Of a stretch of 64,000 nucleotides of DNA, positions 23,612 to 32,397 are shown piece after piece. Source of the DNA: Prostheceraeus crozeri (Eukaryota; Platyhelminthes; Polycladida; Euryleptidae); the NCBI GenBank assembly GCA_907163375.1, contig CAJQUW010002146.1, positions 52,681 through 116,680 of the forward strand, written 5' to 3'. The notes beneath the pieces are model-generated. The model saw only the letters and a list, made by a program, of their open reading frames with translations. It made no database searches and was not told the DNA's origin. The position numbers and the translations under genes were made by a program. Every line of letters begins with the position of its first letter. The stretch's first letter is position 1.

Positions 23612-24060
23612 AGTAATGGACAAAAGACCGTTCCAGGACACCATAAAATCAAAAAAATTAGTACTTTTAAAAACGACATAAATTCATGAATTTAGTCCCT
23701 TTTTCAGGTTTTTAAGACCTAAATTCATGAATTTGGTTCATTCAAAAAGTACCATTTTCGGGCGAAGCCCTAGAACCTTCGGTTCGATTTTCACCCCCGC
23801 CAAAATCATGACCGTTCCAGGACACCAAAAATTATAAAAGTTGAGTATCTCAAATTTGTGATTATGACATTTTTCATTGCTTAAATCATGACCGTTGCAG
23901 GACACCGAAAATCATAAAAGTTGAGAATTTCAAATTCATGAATTTTATCCATTTTTCAGGTTTTTAAAATATATCATGTGACTTGCGGGACATCGGAGAT
24001 GTCTTCCAGGGCTTCGCCCGTTAAAAATATTTCTTTAAAAATGGAAGAAACAAAAGTGGA
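23612..24060 (+). repeat. Inner Polinton left terminal inverted repeat
   Basis: 449 bp, matched at 43216-43664 in inverse orientation with no length difference. It contains three copies of GACCGTTSCAGGACACC (23626, 23810, 23890), three copies of the palindrome AAATTCATGAATTT (23680, 23721, 23932) and two GC-rich hairpins (23759-23787, 23985-24020). Such terminal motif clusters are plausible binding sites for the integrase or a replication initiator. The repeat reaches the first codons of the membrane-protein gene. Confidence 0.93.
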
Positions 24061-24754
24061 AGGAACTTCAGAAATGGATGAAACAAAAATGGAAGGAACT
24101 TCAGAAATGGAAGAAACAAAAGTGGAAGGAACCTCAAGAATATATCCTTCGTTATCTCAATTAAAAATAAGTGAATTAAATATTGAAAAACACAAAGATA
24201 GAGTTAGGTATATGAAAGATAAGGAATCTCAATTATTATTAAGATTAGAGCATTATAAAAAGTTAAGAAAGAGATGGACTAAAGTTAAGAATGTAACACA
24301 AGGAATTGGCATATTCTTAACAATAAGTTTAGGTGCTTTAACAATTGTTATATCTTCAGGTGTTTTAGTAATTCCAGTAGTTGCTACAGCTTTAACAGGT
24401 ACGGGTGTTTTTGCAACTTCACTTGCTACAATGTTAGAAAAATCTTTAATAACTAAGAAACGAAAATCATTAAAAACTAAGCATTTACATATTAAAGAAG
24501 TATATGATAAACTACATTACTACTTTCAAAGAGTATGTGATGATAATGTTATTACGTTAGATGAGATTGAAAAATTTGATCAAATAGCTAATGAAGTAAA
24601 TCAAATATCATTTCAATTACAGTCAGAAAAAGTTGATGATAAAAATAAAAAGGATGGTAAAATTTCTAGTGATGGTAAAACTTTTAGTGATGATAAAATT
24701 TTTTTAGAAGAGCTAAAAACTTTATTAGACAAAACTTTATTAAACAAAACTTAA
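24041..24754 (+). CDS. Polinton membrane protein (unknown function)
   Basis: About 238 residues counted from the ATG at 24041, which matches the start of the older element's copy; an in-frame ATG at 23999 would add the residues encoded by a GC hairpin. The N-terminus has repeated EGTSEM/ETK units. A basic coiled region (HKDRVRYMKDKESQLLLRLE) leads to two adjacent hydrophobic helices around residues 90-150 (IGIFLTISLGALTIVIS and VIPVVATALTG). A charged helical tail ends in Asp/Lys-rich repeats. It is probably a membrane-embedded virion or entry protein. Similar helical-hairpin proteins recur in this element type; I know no proven role. The gene straddles the inner edge of the terminal repeat, and copies exist at 42820-43298 and 47250-48007. 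Confidence 0.8.
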   Translation: MEETKVEGTSEMDETKMEGTSEMEETKVEGTSRIYPSLSQLKISELNIEKHKDRVRYMKDKESQLLLRLEHYKKLRKRWTKVKNVTQGIGIFLTISLGALTIVISSGVLVIPVVATALTGTGVFATSLATMLEKSLITKKRKSLKTKHLHIKEVYDKLHYYFQRVCDDNVITLDEIEKFDQIANEVNQISFQLQSEKVDDKNKKDGKISSDGKTFSDDKIFLEELKTLLDKTLLNKT

Positions 24755-24972
24755 TACGAGAAAATTTTAAACGAGAAAATTTTAAACGTGAAAACTTTAA
24801 ACGAAAAGATGTCAAACAACAAAGCAATAAAAAAATAATTTGTTCAGTAAAATGTTTTTGCTGTATACCAATGTTACCACAAAATTCAAATATTATATTT
24901 TAAAAAAAATAGACAAAATTAAAGCTGATAATAAAAAATAAAATATTAAAACATTCTATTTGTATATTTTTA
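24755..24972. other. Short spacer with echo of another gene start
   Basis: After the membrane-protein gene, repeats of AACGAGAAAATTTTA are followed by sequence matching the region downstream of the older element's copy (ACCAATGTTACCACAAAAT). Then about 40 bases (24905-24940) echo the start of the 271-residue protein gene. The following ATPase gene ends here from the other direction. This is a rearrangement junction, not a gene. Confidence 0.7.
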
Positions 24973-25761
24973 TTACTCGGTAAACAATTGTTCGATAACT
25001 CTTTCATGAATTCTTTTATCAATATTAATTGTGATAAATCCATAATCTTTTGACCAAGCATTATTACACGATTGTTTAAATTCATCTTTATCTCTTATAC
25101 ATAAATCTCTTAACAAATCACTTAAGTTTCTTGCATTTATTTCAAATAGTATAAATATATTTGCATTCTTTCTAATAACGCTTCCATCTAATGAATACAT
25201 ACTTTGTGTCAAATAAAATACACTACAGTTATTATGTCTACCTCGTGTAAAATAATTTCTCTGAACTGACTGATTTCTGTCATTAACACAATCATCAAAA
25301 ATTACACAATGTTTCATTGTTTTATCTAGTTTACTAGGATCTTGCATATTACCACTATCATCTATTAATTGTATTTTTATATGCTTATTTTTATTGGATT
25401 CAACTAATTGTTTATTTTTTGCTGCTTCTTCACACCACAAATTTATTTCTTCTTCATATTCAGATTTTTCGTATTCTTCGAATAGAGAAGCAATTGCTGT
25501 TTTTGTAAGATTATTTTCAAATCCATATTTTAAAAATTGATAGACGGGTTGTTCTGCCGTTGTTGTATAAATTATAAGATTGTTATAATCCAAAAAATTT
25601 GGAGTCGTTAAAATTTTAAATAATAGATATGTTTTTCCACATCCTGATCTTCCACAAATAACTGACAAAACTTTATTAGATAAATTTGGATGATGATTAA
25701 ATTTAAGTTTTTTTTTATTTAAAGTCATTTCATTCATTTTTAAAGTAATAAATTCATCCAT
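24973..25761 (-). CDS. Packaging ATPase, A32-like
   Basis: 262 residues. The Walker A loop is CGRSGCGKTYLLFK at about residues 36-48. Walker B is HCVIFDDCVND near 145. A downstream FTRGRHNNCSVFYLTQSMY resembles the sensor segment of FtsK/HerA-type genome-packaging ATPases of Polintons, virophages and poxviruses (A32). It would translocate element DNA into preformed capsids using ATP. It is first in a minus-strand block with the jelly-roll-like and 271-residue genes, a grouping repeated in the older element. It is unusually short and lacks a membrane segment, unlike the second ATPase at 32398-33963. Start context is AATAATGG on the minus strand. Confidence 0.9.
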   Translation of the reverse strand: MDEFITLKMNEMTLNKKKLKFNHHPNLSNKVLSVICGRSGCGKTYLLFKILTTPNFLDYNNLIIYTTTAEQPVYQFLKYGFENNLTKTAIASLFEEYEKSEYEEEINLWCEEAAKNKQLVESNKNKHIKIQLIDDSGNMQDPSKLDKTMKHCVIFDDCVNDRNQSVQRNYFTRGRHNNCSVFYLTQSMYSLDGSVIRKNANIFILFEINARNLSDLLRDLCIRDKDEFKQSCNNAWSKDYGFITINIDKRIHERVIEQLFTE

Positions 25762-25921
25762 TATTGAATTAGTGTTTTTAGAAACAAAAAAATAAAAATA
25801 AAATTTTAATTTAAGTTTATTTTTTGTTTCTAATAATAAGATTAATAAGATTAATAAGATTAATAAGATTAATAATGAAAATGATACAAAAAATTAAACT
25901 TCTCTATTGTAGCGTAAAAGT

Positions 25922-26710
25922 TTATACCTCCCGAACCAAAAGATCTATCATAATCTCTTCACCTCCAAAATTTATTTCTTGTCCTTTTTCATCAGTGATT
26001 CTAATGCCAATGTTGTTAATAGTTTTTCTTGTAATAGGAAAATATATTAATGTTTGTGGAATTACATTTAATCTATAACCAATGGGTACAGTAAAAGCTG
26101 GAAAACTGAATATTAAATTTGATAATTTACCATTTATATATCCTCCTTCAATAATGTCACAATGTACAACAATTGAATTTATTTCAGTTATTTTTGGAAT
26201 CTTCTCACCTAAATGATAACCTTGACTATAGGTTTGTTTATTAAATCCTAATAGCTTTGACAATGATCTATCATGATTAAAATCAACTTGATGATTTTCG
26301 TCTAAAGTAAGAGAAAATTTATTAACTGCCGGTTCAACTGCAAAATGTAATTGTTTCTTATCTTTAAATGGTATACCTAAATGTCTCTTAATTTCATTTG
26401 ATATTGTTTCAACTTCGTAAGAACCAGGAAGAAAAGTTAGTATTTTCCATGTTTTGCCTTTATCAGTAGAATATCTAAATTGATCATTCACATCTTTGAT
26501 AACGTTTTGAATAGTGTTAAATGTGGAGAAACTAGTCAATGCAATTTGATAATTTTTATTTTGTTCTAAATGTAGAATGGGTTCTAAATTACAAGTGTGT
26601 GATGAAGTAGTTGTTATAATTTTTAACGTCGTACTAAATTTTGATGAACCCAAAATCTCTGTCAAATTTTCTAAATGATTATTAATTTTGTCTAAATCTG
26701 CTGAACACAT
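25922..26710 (-). CDS. Jelly-roll-like structural protein (candidate penton/minor capsid)
   Basis: 262 residues, mostly predicted beta strand. Blocks in order: SSKFSTTLKI, YQIALTSFSTFNTI, FLPGSYEVETIS, SKLLGFNKQTYSQGYHL, VVHCDIIEGGYINGKLSN, PAFTVPIGYRLNVIPQTLIYFP, IGIRITDEKGQEINFGGEE. This matches a widespread uncharacterised protein in cnidarian and arthropod Polinton-like elements. From position and beta pattern I infer a single jelly-roll or penton-like capsid component, beside the separate double jelly-roll major capsid at 37256. The start at 26710 fits its closest relative at 43671-44044. Function is inferred, not shown. Confidence 0.75.
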   Translation of the reverse strand: MCSADLDKINNHLENLTEILGSSKFSTTLKIITTTSSHTCNLEPILHLEQNKNYQIALTSFSTFNTIQNVIKDVNDQFRYSTDKGKTWKILTFLPGSYEVETISNEIKRHLGIPFKDKKQLHFAVEPAVNKFSLTLDENHQVDFNHDRSLSKLLGFNKQTYSQGYHLGEKIPKITEINSIVVHCDIIEGGYINGKLSNLIFSFPAFTVPIGYRLNVIPQTLIYFPITRKTINNIGIRITDEKGQEINFGGEEIMIDLLVREV

Positions 26711-26778
26711 TTTTAAACTAAAAAATTAAATAAATATTTTTTTTATAAAAAATTAAAAACAACAACATATTTCAGCTA

Positions 26779-26813
26779 CGGGCGAAGTCCTGGAGGACAT
26801 CAGAGATGTCCGG
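26779..26813. repeat. GC-rich double palindrome
   Basis: CGGGCGAAGTCCTGGAGGAC followed by ATCAGAGATGTCC forms GAC(A)TC-type and GGGCG-type hairpins. It overlaps the 3' end of the 271-residue gene, so it may end transcripts of the minus-strand block or be an inserted palindrome. It belongs to the family described in the findings. Confidence 0.7.
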
Positions 26814-27615
26814 TTATACTTTTATAATCCTCTTCATTTAGAATCTTCTTTTCTAACAGTCTTTTCAATATAGCATGAATTTCATTAAAACTAGAATTAT
26901 GTCCTTCTTTTATTGCCGATATTAAAATATTTAATCTATTTAGTAATTCTTGTGGATCATCTGGTAAAAATACAGTTGTTTCTGTTTTCTGTTTTTCAGA
27001 TAAACCTTTCCCTACTTTAACTCCCGTTGATAATAAATTTTCTAATTGTTTATAACGTCTTAGAGATTTTACTACACCTACTCTATCTAATATAGTTTTA
27101 TATTTTATTAGATCTTCTACAGCATAATTTTTTAAATCTGCTCCTCTTAAAAGATCAACAAAATTTCTATCTAAACTAATAGGTTTTTTATCTGGAGTAA
27201 AAATTAATCCTCGTAAAGGTTGTGGAAATATTTCTTTACCACCAAGATAAAATCTTGCAAATAATTTTTTATCTAAAAGGAAAGTAGAATGTTCGAATAA
27301 CATAGATTTTGGTAATTTTTTATCTATGTTTGCCTCTAATAAACCATAGTCATCTAATAGTGTTTTAAGTACAGGATCCGCTATATCAACACGTTTTTCA
27401 TTAAGTTCCTTTTCAAGAGTTTTAAATGGTTCGACAGTTTTTTCATAATCAGTTTTTACTTCTTCAGTTATTTTTAATTTATCAAACATATCAGATTGAA
27501 TACCAGCTTTTGTCATTCTATGTTGAAGATGATTTTCTTTCATAATATTTCTTTGTTTTATTAATTCGTCTAATTGTTTTATTCTTTTAAAATTATCAGC
27601 TCTAACTTTATCCAT
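26800..27615 (-). CDS. Polinton-associated 271-residue protein (unknown, probably virion)
   Basis: The N-terminal 45 residues are a charged helix (ADNFKRIKQLDELIKQRNIM). The central region has an FYLGGKEIFPQPLRGLIFTP strand pair, LDRNFVDLLRGADLKNY and a YKQLENLL segment. The C-terminal helices contain FLPDDPQELLNRLNILISA and ILKRLLEKKILNEEDYKSI. The same architecture recurs in animal Polinton-like elements next to capsid genes, and I know no assigned role. It lies between the jelly-roll-like protein and the polymerase on the minus strand. A close copy is at 44103-44916. Isolated copies of its N-terminal helix also occur at 36367 and about 24905. Confidence 0.75.
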   Translation of the reverse strand: MDKVRADNFKRIKQLDELIKQRNIMKENHLQHRMTKAGIQSDMFDKLKITEEVKTDYEKTVEPFKTLEKELNEKRVDIADPVLKTLLDDYGLLEANIDKKLPKSMLFEHSTFLLDKKLFARFYLGGKEIFPQPLRGLIFTPDKKPISLDRNFVDLLRGADLKNYAVEDLIKYKTILDRVGVVKSLRRYKQLENLLSTGVKVGKGLSEKQKTETTVFLPDDPQELLNRLNILISAIKEGHNSSFNEIHAILKRLLEKKILNEEDYKSITGHL

Positions 27616-27692
27616 TTTTATATGATAATTTTATAATATTTTATATTTTTATATTGTTATATTGTTATACTTAGAAAATAGAAATTAGAAAA

Positions 27693-30600
27693 TTAAAAAG
27701 GTAAAGTAGTTATTCCATCAGGTAAAATTTTTCTTTTATCATCAAATGGATCTAATGCTAATTTATGTTCTTCTTTTAAATACATTTTATGTTTCTTTGA
27801 ATTAAGTCTATAATTACATGCCGTTTTTATTTCATTATTAAATAATGCATTTTTATAATCTTGAAATGTTATTTGATTAGCCACTGATGCCTTTGAAATT
27901 CCTTTTAATGTTTTATGTGTTTTAATATTTTTAGTTGTATCATAACAGTAACATTTAGATTTTAAAAATATAGCTTCTGTTATGAAATCTTCATTTCCTT
28001 CTAATTCATCTTTTACTTTACATAAATCAGAAGGATGAATAATATCTTTTATTTTATTAATTTCTTTATCTAGTGAAGAACCATATGGTACTGTTAATTC
28101 TAAGAAAATAGAATCGGTATCTGTAAAGTGTAATTTATAGTTTTTGCCATAAGCAGGTGCTAAATAATCATATATAAAACTATACATAAATAGTTTAGCT
28201 AATTCTAATATAGTGAAACCAATGAAATTAAACTTATCATGTTTTACAATGCTTCTTCTTAGATGAACAGTACAAAGTTCATCACTGAATCTAGTAGTTC
28301 TTTTATATGTAGGTTTCCTTGTTAAATTTTGAAATCTATCTCTATCATAAACTATTTCAATATTTTGTCTATTACGCACATTTTCTAAAGTCTTACCATA
28401 AAATGCATTATTCATTAATTTGAAGAAAACGTTTCCAAAATCATCTTTATTTCTTTTAGCTATTTTACGTTTTTCAATATTGAACTCTATATAATTTTTT
28501 AACCATTTAGATTTTCTATACTCTAGTTTTCGATGTATTTTGGTAAGAATCATGCCATGATTTAAATACCAATCTAGCATTCTTCCTTCAACAACATACT
28601 TTCCTTTATTACCTTGTGTTAACATAAGTTTTTTTGTTGGTCTGTATTTTTTCGGAATTATAGATTTTTGATAATCTGAAAAATCTTCTATATTGGGAAT
28701 TTTGTTTTCTGGACAGAAAGGATAATATTTTGTTGCTTCTTTTATATAATCAGGATATACTAAATCAACTTCATATACATAACCAAAATTATTTTCACCA
28801 TCATATGTTCTTTGATAAACAAGATTATTACACCATGTCACTTCACCTGTTGGTAATTCTTGTATCATGCAAGAAGAATATAAGCTATTAAAATCATAAT
28901 ATAATAAATAGTTTTCTCTCATGAATTCATCAATTGCATTTTCACGTTCTACTCCTTCTCGTTTCGTTCGAAAAATTTCTAATATTTTTTCTTTTTCTTC
29001 TGGAGATAAAGGTTTCATTATTCCATATTCTTGTGGATTTACTTTCTTATTATAACATTTAACATATCTATTACCTAAAACTGATGAAACTCCACCTCTA
29101 ATTCCAGATTCAAAAAATAATAATTTATCATATGTATTTTCTTTATAATGTTTAAGTTTAACACCAGTATGTTTTAATCCTGCTAGCCATGTTAAACCTG
29201 GTGTAGAATAACAATAACATGGATCTATTCCGTAATATTCTAAACACATATCACGAAAGTTTTCAAAAAGATCAGCTAGTATTAATACATCTATCTGTAG
29301 ATATTTCATTGTATAATCATACATTGTTTTACAATTTATCTCTCTCCAATTTTTTTCAGCTTCTGCATAATCTTCTTCAGATAATTGTGATTGTTTTAAT
29401 GTTGATTTAAATTTATTTATTGGAGGAAGTTGTTTTTCTTCCATAATTTTATTCACAGAATTAAAATCTCCAGTTATATCAGTCACCGACTGTGAGCCGC
29501 AGGCTATATACTCATACGGAAATATTCCTTTTAAAGGTTTTAAATTATATTTATTTAATATTTTACATTGTTCAGGTTTCAAAGTTTTTCCCATAACATC
29601 TAATGAATATGGAGTAAAAAATCTAAATGCATCTAAAATTCTAATACAACCTAATTGCATTGAAAAATATTCTTCTTCTTGTTTACATAGTACATTTATT
29701 TTTTGTTGTTGTAATTTTTCAGATGAAAATAAATCTTTCATTACTAGATGGAAATCATATTTAGAACCATTATAGAAATATAAAGGAACAAAGTTATATT
29801 TAAATTTGTTAGCATTAAGATTACAAGAATTATGTGCTGCACCTCTATATAATCCATTTAGATGATCATGATCTTTTACTTTATCAATATATCTACCTCT
29901 GCCAGTTTTATATTTATTTGTAAAACCTTTTCCACAGTAATAACAATTTATTTCATCATAAAATTCTTTTCTTTCTTCATCCGTTAATGGTATCATTGGT
30001 TTATTTGTTTCAAGCAATTGTGAAAAACGTCCTTGTAATTCTTCTACTTTCTTTGTAAACATTTCTGAACTATCTTCACCATAGTATTGTAAATATTCTG
30101 ATTTAAATAATTCAGGATAATTTGAATGAATGTACATTCCCCAACATAATGGTTTTTGTTCAAATAAATATTTTTCTTTACTTTGTTCAGTTGAACTTTT
30201 TCCAGGTGCACTTCTTTCAGGCGCACTTTTTTCAGAATTATAATTTTCAGAATTATAATTTTCAGAATTATAATTTTCAGAATTATAATTTTCAGAATCG
30301 GGTGAAGCCCTGGAACTTTCCGTTTGATTTTGTGTCATATTAACATTATATGCTTCAAAATCACAATAAATAGTAAAGGGTACTTTATTTTTAAAATACC
30401 ATTTATTATATTCTAAATAATCATCTTTTGGAAATGTGTTTCTGACTGCTTCATTTTGTTGACAATTCTCCAAATGTCTATTCATTTCTTCTAAAGTTCT
30501 AAAACTTGTCATACATTGAAGACAAGGAAAATTTTTATTATCTGAAGTTTTTGTAAATATAGAAACATCTTTACACAATATAAAATGTCCCTGATAATAT

Positions 30601-32228
30601 AATATATTCGCTTGTGCTGGTTGTTTTGACTGTTCTAGTTTTTCAAATTTATCTTGATATATTTCATGCGTTTCATTAATTTCTTTTGTAATATTAAATG
30701 TATTTTGATGATAATTTTGATTTAATATTTGTAGCTGATAAATATATTCTTTATCATATTGTTCTTTATATTGTTGTAAACATTTTTTTAAACATTCATT
30801 TATTTTTTGTTTGGTTTCATTTTCTTCATTATTTAATTCTTCATTAGTTAATTTTTTATTATTTTCTTCATTTAATTTTTGAATTGTTTCTATCTTATTT
30901 TGATATTTATGGTGATATTCTTGTAGTAACATTTTTGTTTGTTGTTGATAATCTATTTTACATTTTTGTAAACTTTTATTTAAATTTTCTAATTTTTGTT
31001 GGTATTCTGAAGATAAAGATGAATATTTGTAATTATAATCATCAGTACGTCCTTTATAATTATTGTGATTTATCATTATTGGTGATAGTGTTTTAACAAG
31101 TTCAAATTTTTCAGTACATATTATATTTCCTTGGTAAAAAATATTATGATGCATGTAATTTCCTCTATCATTATATACTATTTCTGATTGACATAAATTT
31201 TTATTATTCAAATAAAATTCTTTTGAATCTGAGTAAAGTGGAATAATTTTACCAATAGAAACATAATTCACATTTAATTCAAAAACATTTACTTCAATTA
31301 AATTTTTATTCTTTTTATGAAACTTTAGTAACCTATTATAATCATATGGAAATTCATCTAAGCCATCAGAAAGATCAAATTCATTTATGTATTCTTCTTT
31401 ATTATAATGACTTAGTCTTTCTTTATGATATTTTGCAGGATGTAAATGTGCTATAATACTCCACAGAAAACAATAATCATCTTCATTTTTTATGTTGATT
31501 AATTGTGGTGAACTGAAAGGCAAAGGAACATAACTACCACCAGTATTATTTTTATATTTATCAATTACTATTTTCTTAGATAGTATTTTAACAAATCTCC
31601 AACCAGATTCACGTAACTGGGCTTCAATTATACAATTTTCTAATTTAAGTATCATCGATTCAAATATGGGTTGTATATCATTTACATTATGAATTTCTTG
31701 TGAATTTGTAAAATGTCCTTGTATTATTTCTTCAGGAATTCCATCAGGTCCATTTTTTGTATAAAGTACTTCTACATTCATATAACATTTGAAAGATTTC
31801 TTAAATATATTATAAAAGTTGGTTAGAATATCAGAAAAAGTTTTATCGGTTTCATTATGTTCAAAAGACTGATTAAATAAATATTTTATATTTGCTAAGG
31901 CTTCATCGGTTCGTTCAGCTTCATCAAATTCATCTATTTCGTTAAATTCATCAGTATCGCTAAATAAATATTTTATATCTGTTACGGCTTCATCTTCACT
32001 ATTAAAAAATTTTTTATATTCCGAATGTGAATAATCATCAAACATTTTTTTAACTTTTATATCAGTAGGCAATGTTTCTAGATAGTTTTTATAACTATTT
32101 AATTTTAATATATTTCCATCATCAACTCGTTCTACATTTTGTAAATGCATTTTACTTTGTAGATGAGATTGATAACTTCTTTTTGTTTGCAACTTTTTTT
32201 TACATAAGTTGCAATAAAATTTTTCCAT
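27693..32228 (-). CDS. polB: Family B DNA polymerase with zinc fingers and endonuclease-VII-like domain
   Basis: 1511 residues in one open frame. Residues 5-28: C2H2-type finger (CNLCKKKLQTKRSYQSHLQ). About 150-370: a conserved N-terminal domain with GWRFVKI, YVPLPF and FLWSIIAHLHPA. About 400-560: a Gln-rich coiled coil. About 580-620: a second finger (CLQCMTSFRTLEEMNRHLENC). Exo I is YCDFEAYN near 623. A Cys-pair/HNH region (CYYCGKGF, KVKDHDHLNGLYRGAAHNSC) is at 760-800, and Exo II NGSKYDFH near 825. Motif A DFNSLYSSCM is near 1114, motif B LMNNAFYGKT near 1276 and motif C FTDTDS near 1373. It copies the element's DNA with proofreading. A tandem 15-bp repeat (30228-30298) encodes NYNSE repeats. 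Confidence 0.95.
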   Translation of the reverse strand: MEKFYCNLCKKKLQTKRSYQSHLQSKMHLQNVERVDDGNILKLNSYKNYLETLPTDIKVKKMFDDYSHSEYKKFFNSEDEAVTDIKYLFSDTDEFNEIDEFDEAERTDEALANIKYLFNQSFEHNETDKTFSDILTNFYNIFKKSFKCYMNVEVLYTKNGPDGIPEEIIQGHFTNSQEIHNVNDIQPIFESMILKLENCIIEAQLRESGWRFVKILSKKIVIDKYKNNTGGSYVPLPFSSPQLINIKNEDDYCFLWSIIAHLHPAKYHKERLSHYNKEEYINEFDLSDGLDEFPYDYNRLLKFHKKNKNLIEVNVFELNVNYVSIGKIIPLYSDSKEFYLNNKNLCQSEIVYNDRGNYMHHNIFYQGNIICTEKFELVKTLSPIMINHNNYKGRTDDYNYKYSSLSSEYQQKLENLNKSLQKCKIDYQQQTKMLLQEYHHKYQNKIETIQKLNEENNKKLTNEELNNEENETKQKINECLKKCLQQYKEQYDKEYIYQLQILNQNYHQNTFNITKEINETHEIYQDKFEKLEQSKQPAQANILYYQGHFILCKDVSIFTKTSDNKNFPCLQCMTSFRTLEEMNRHLENCQQNEAVRNTFPKDDYLEYNKWYFKNKVPFTIYCDFEAYNVNMTQNQTESSRASPDSENYNSENYNSENYNSENYNSEKSAPERSAPGKSSTEQSKEKYLFEQKPLCWGMYIHSNYPELFKSEYLQYYGEDSSEMFTKKVEELQGRFSQLLETNKPMIPLTDEERKEFYDEINCYYCGKGFTNKYKTGRGRYIDKVKDHDHLNGLYRGAAHNSCNLNANKFKYNFVPLYFYNGSKYDFHLVMKDLFSSEKLQQQKINVLCKQEEEYFSMQLGCIRILDAFRFFTPYSLDVMGKTLKPEQCKILNKYNLKPLKGIFPYEYIACGSQSVTDITGDFNSVNKIMEEKQLPPINKFKSTLKQSQLSEEDYAEAEKNWREINCKTMYDYTMKYLQIDVLILADLFENFRDMCLEYYGIDPCYCYSTPGLTWLAGLKHTGVKLKHYKENTYDKLLFFESGIRGGVSSVLGNRYVKCYNKKVNPQEYGIMKPLSPEEKEKILEIFRTKREGVERENAIDEFMRENYLLYYDFNSLYSSCMIQELPTGEVTWCNNLVYQRTYDGENNFGYVYEVDLVYPDYIKEATKYYPFCPENKIPNIEDFSDYQKSIIPKKYRPTKKLMLTQGNKGKYVVEGRMLDWYLNHGMILTKIHRKLEYRKSKWLKNYIEFNIEKRKIAKRNKDDFGNVFFKLMNNAFYGKTLENVRNRQNIEIVYDRDRFQNLTRKPTYKRTTRFSDELCTVHLRRSIVKHDKFNFIGFTILELAKLFMYSFIYDYLAPAYGKNYKLHFTDTDSIFLELTVPYGSSLDKEINKIKDIIHPSDLCKVKDELEGNEDFITEAIFLKSKCYCYDTTKNIKTHKTLKGISKASVANQITFQDYKNALFNNEIKTACNYRLNSKKHKMYLKEEHKLALDPFDDKRKILPDGITTLPF

Positions 32229-32353
32229 TTTTTTATTTTTTAAAGAAAAAATTTGTGTTTTAGTTTTTTTTTAAAAAAAATTTTTTGTTTTAATTTTTAG
32301 AGAAAAAAATTCTAAATATATATAATGGAAAAATTCTAATATATCTGCAAAAT

Positions 32354-32382
32354 CGTGCGAAGCCCTAGGACCTTCGGTTTGA
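32354..32382. repeat. GC-rich palindrome between polymerase and ATPase genes
   Basis: CGTGCGAAGCCCTAGGACCT with TCGGTTTGA following is nearly the same as 23759-23787 in the terminal repeat. It sits 15 bases past the ATPase gene end, within an AT-only spacer. Confidence 0.7.
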
Positions 32383-32397
32383 TTATGATAAATTTGT

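Noticed and set aside
29219-32263. Plus-strand open frames across the polymerase region
   Set aside because: Hydrophobic, Phe/Leu-rich shadows of the minus-strand AT-rich coding sequence.
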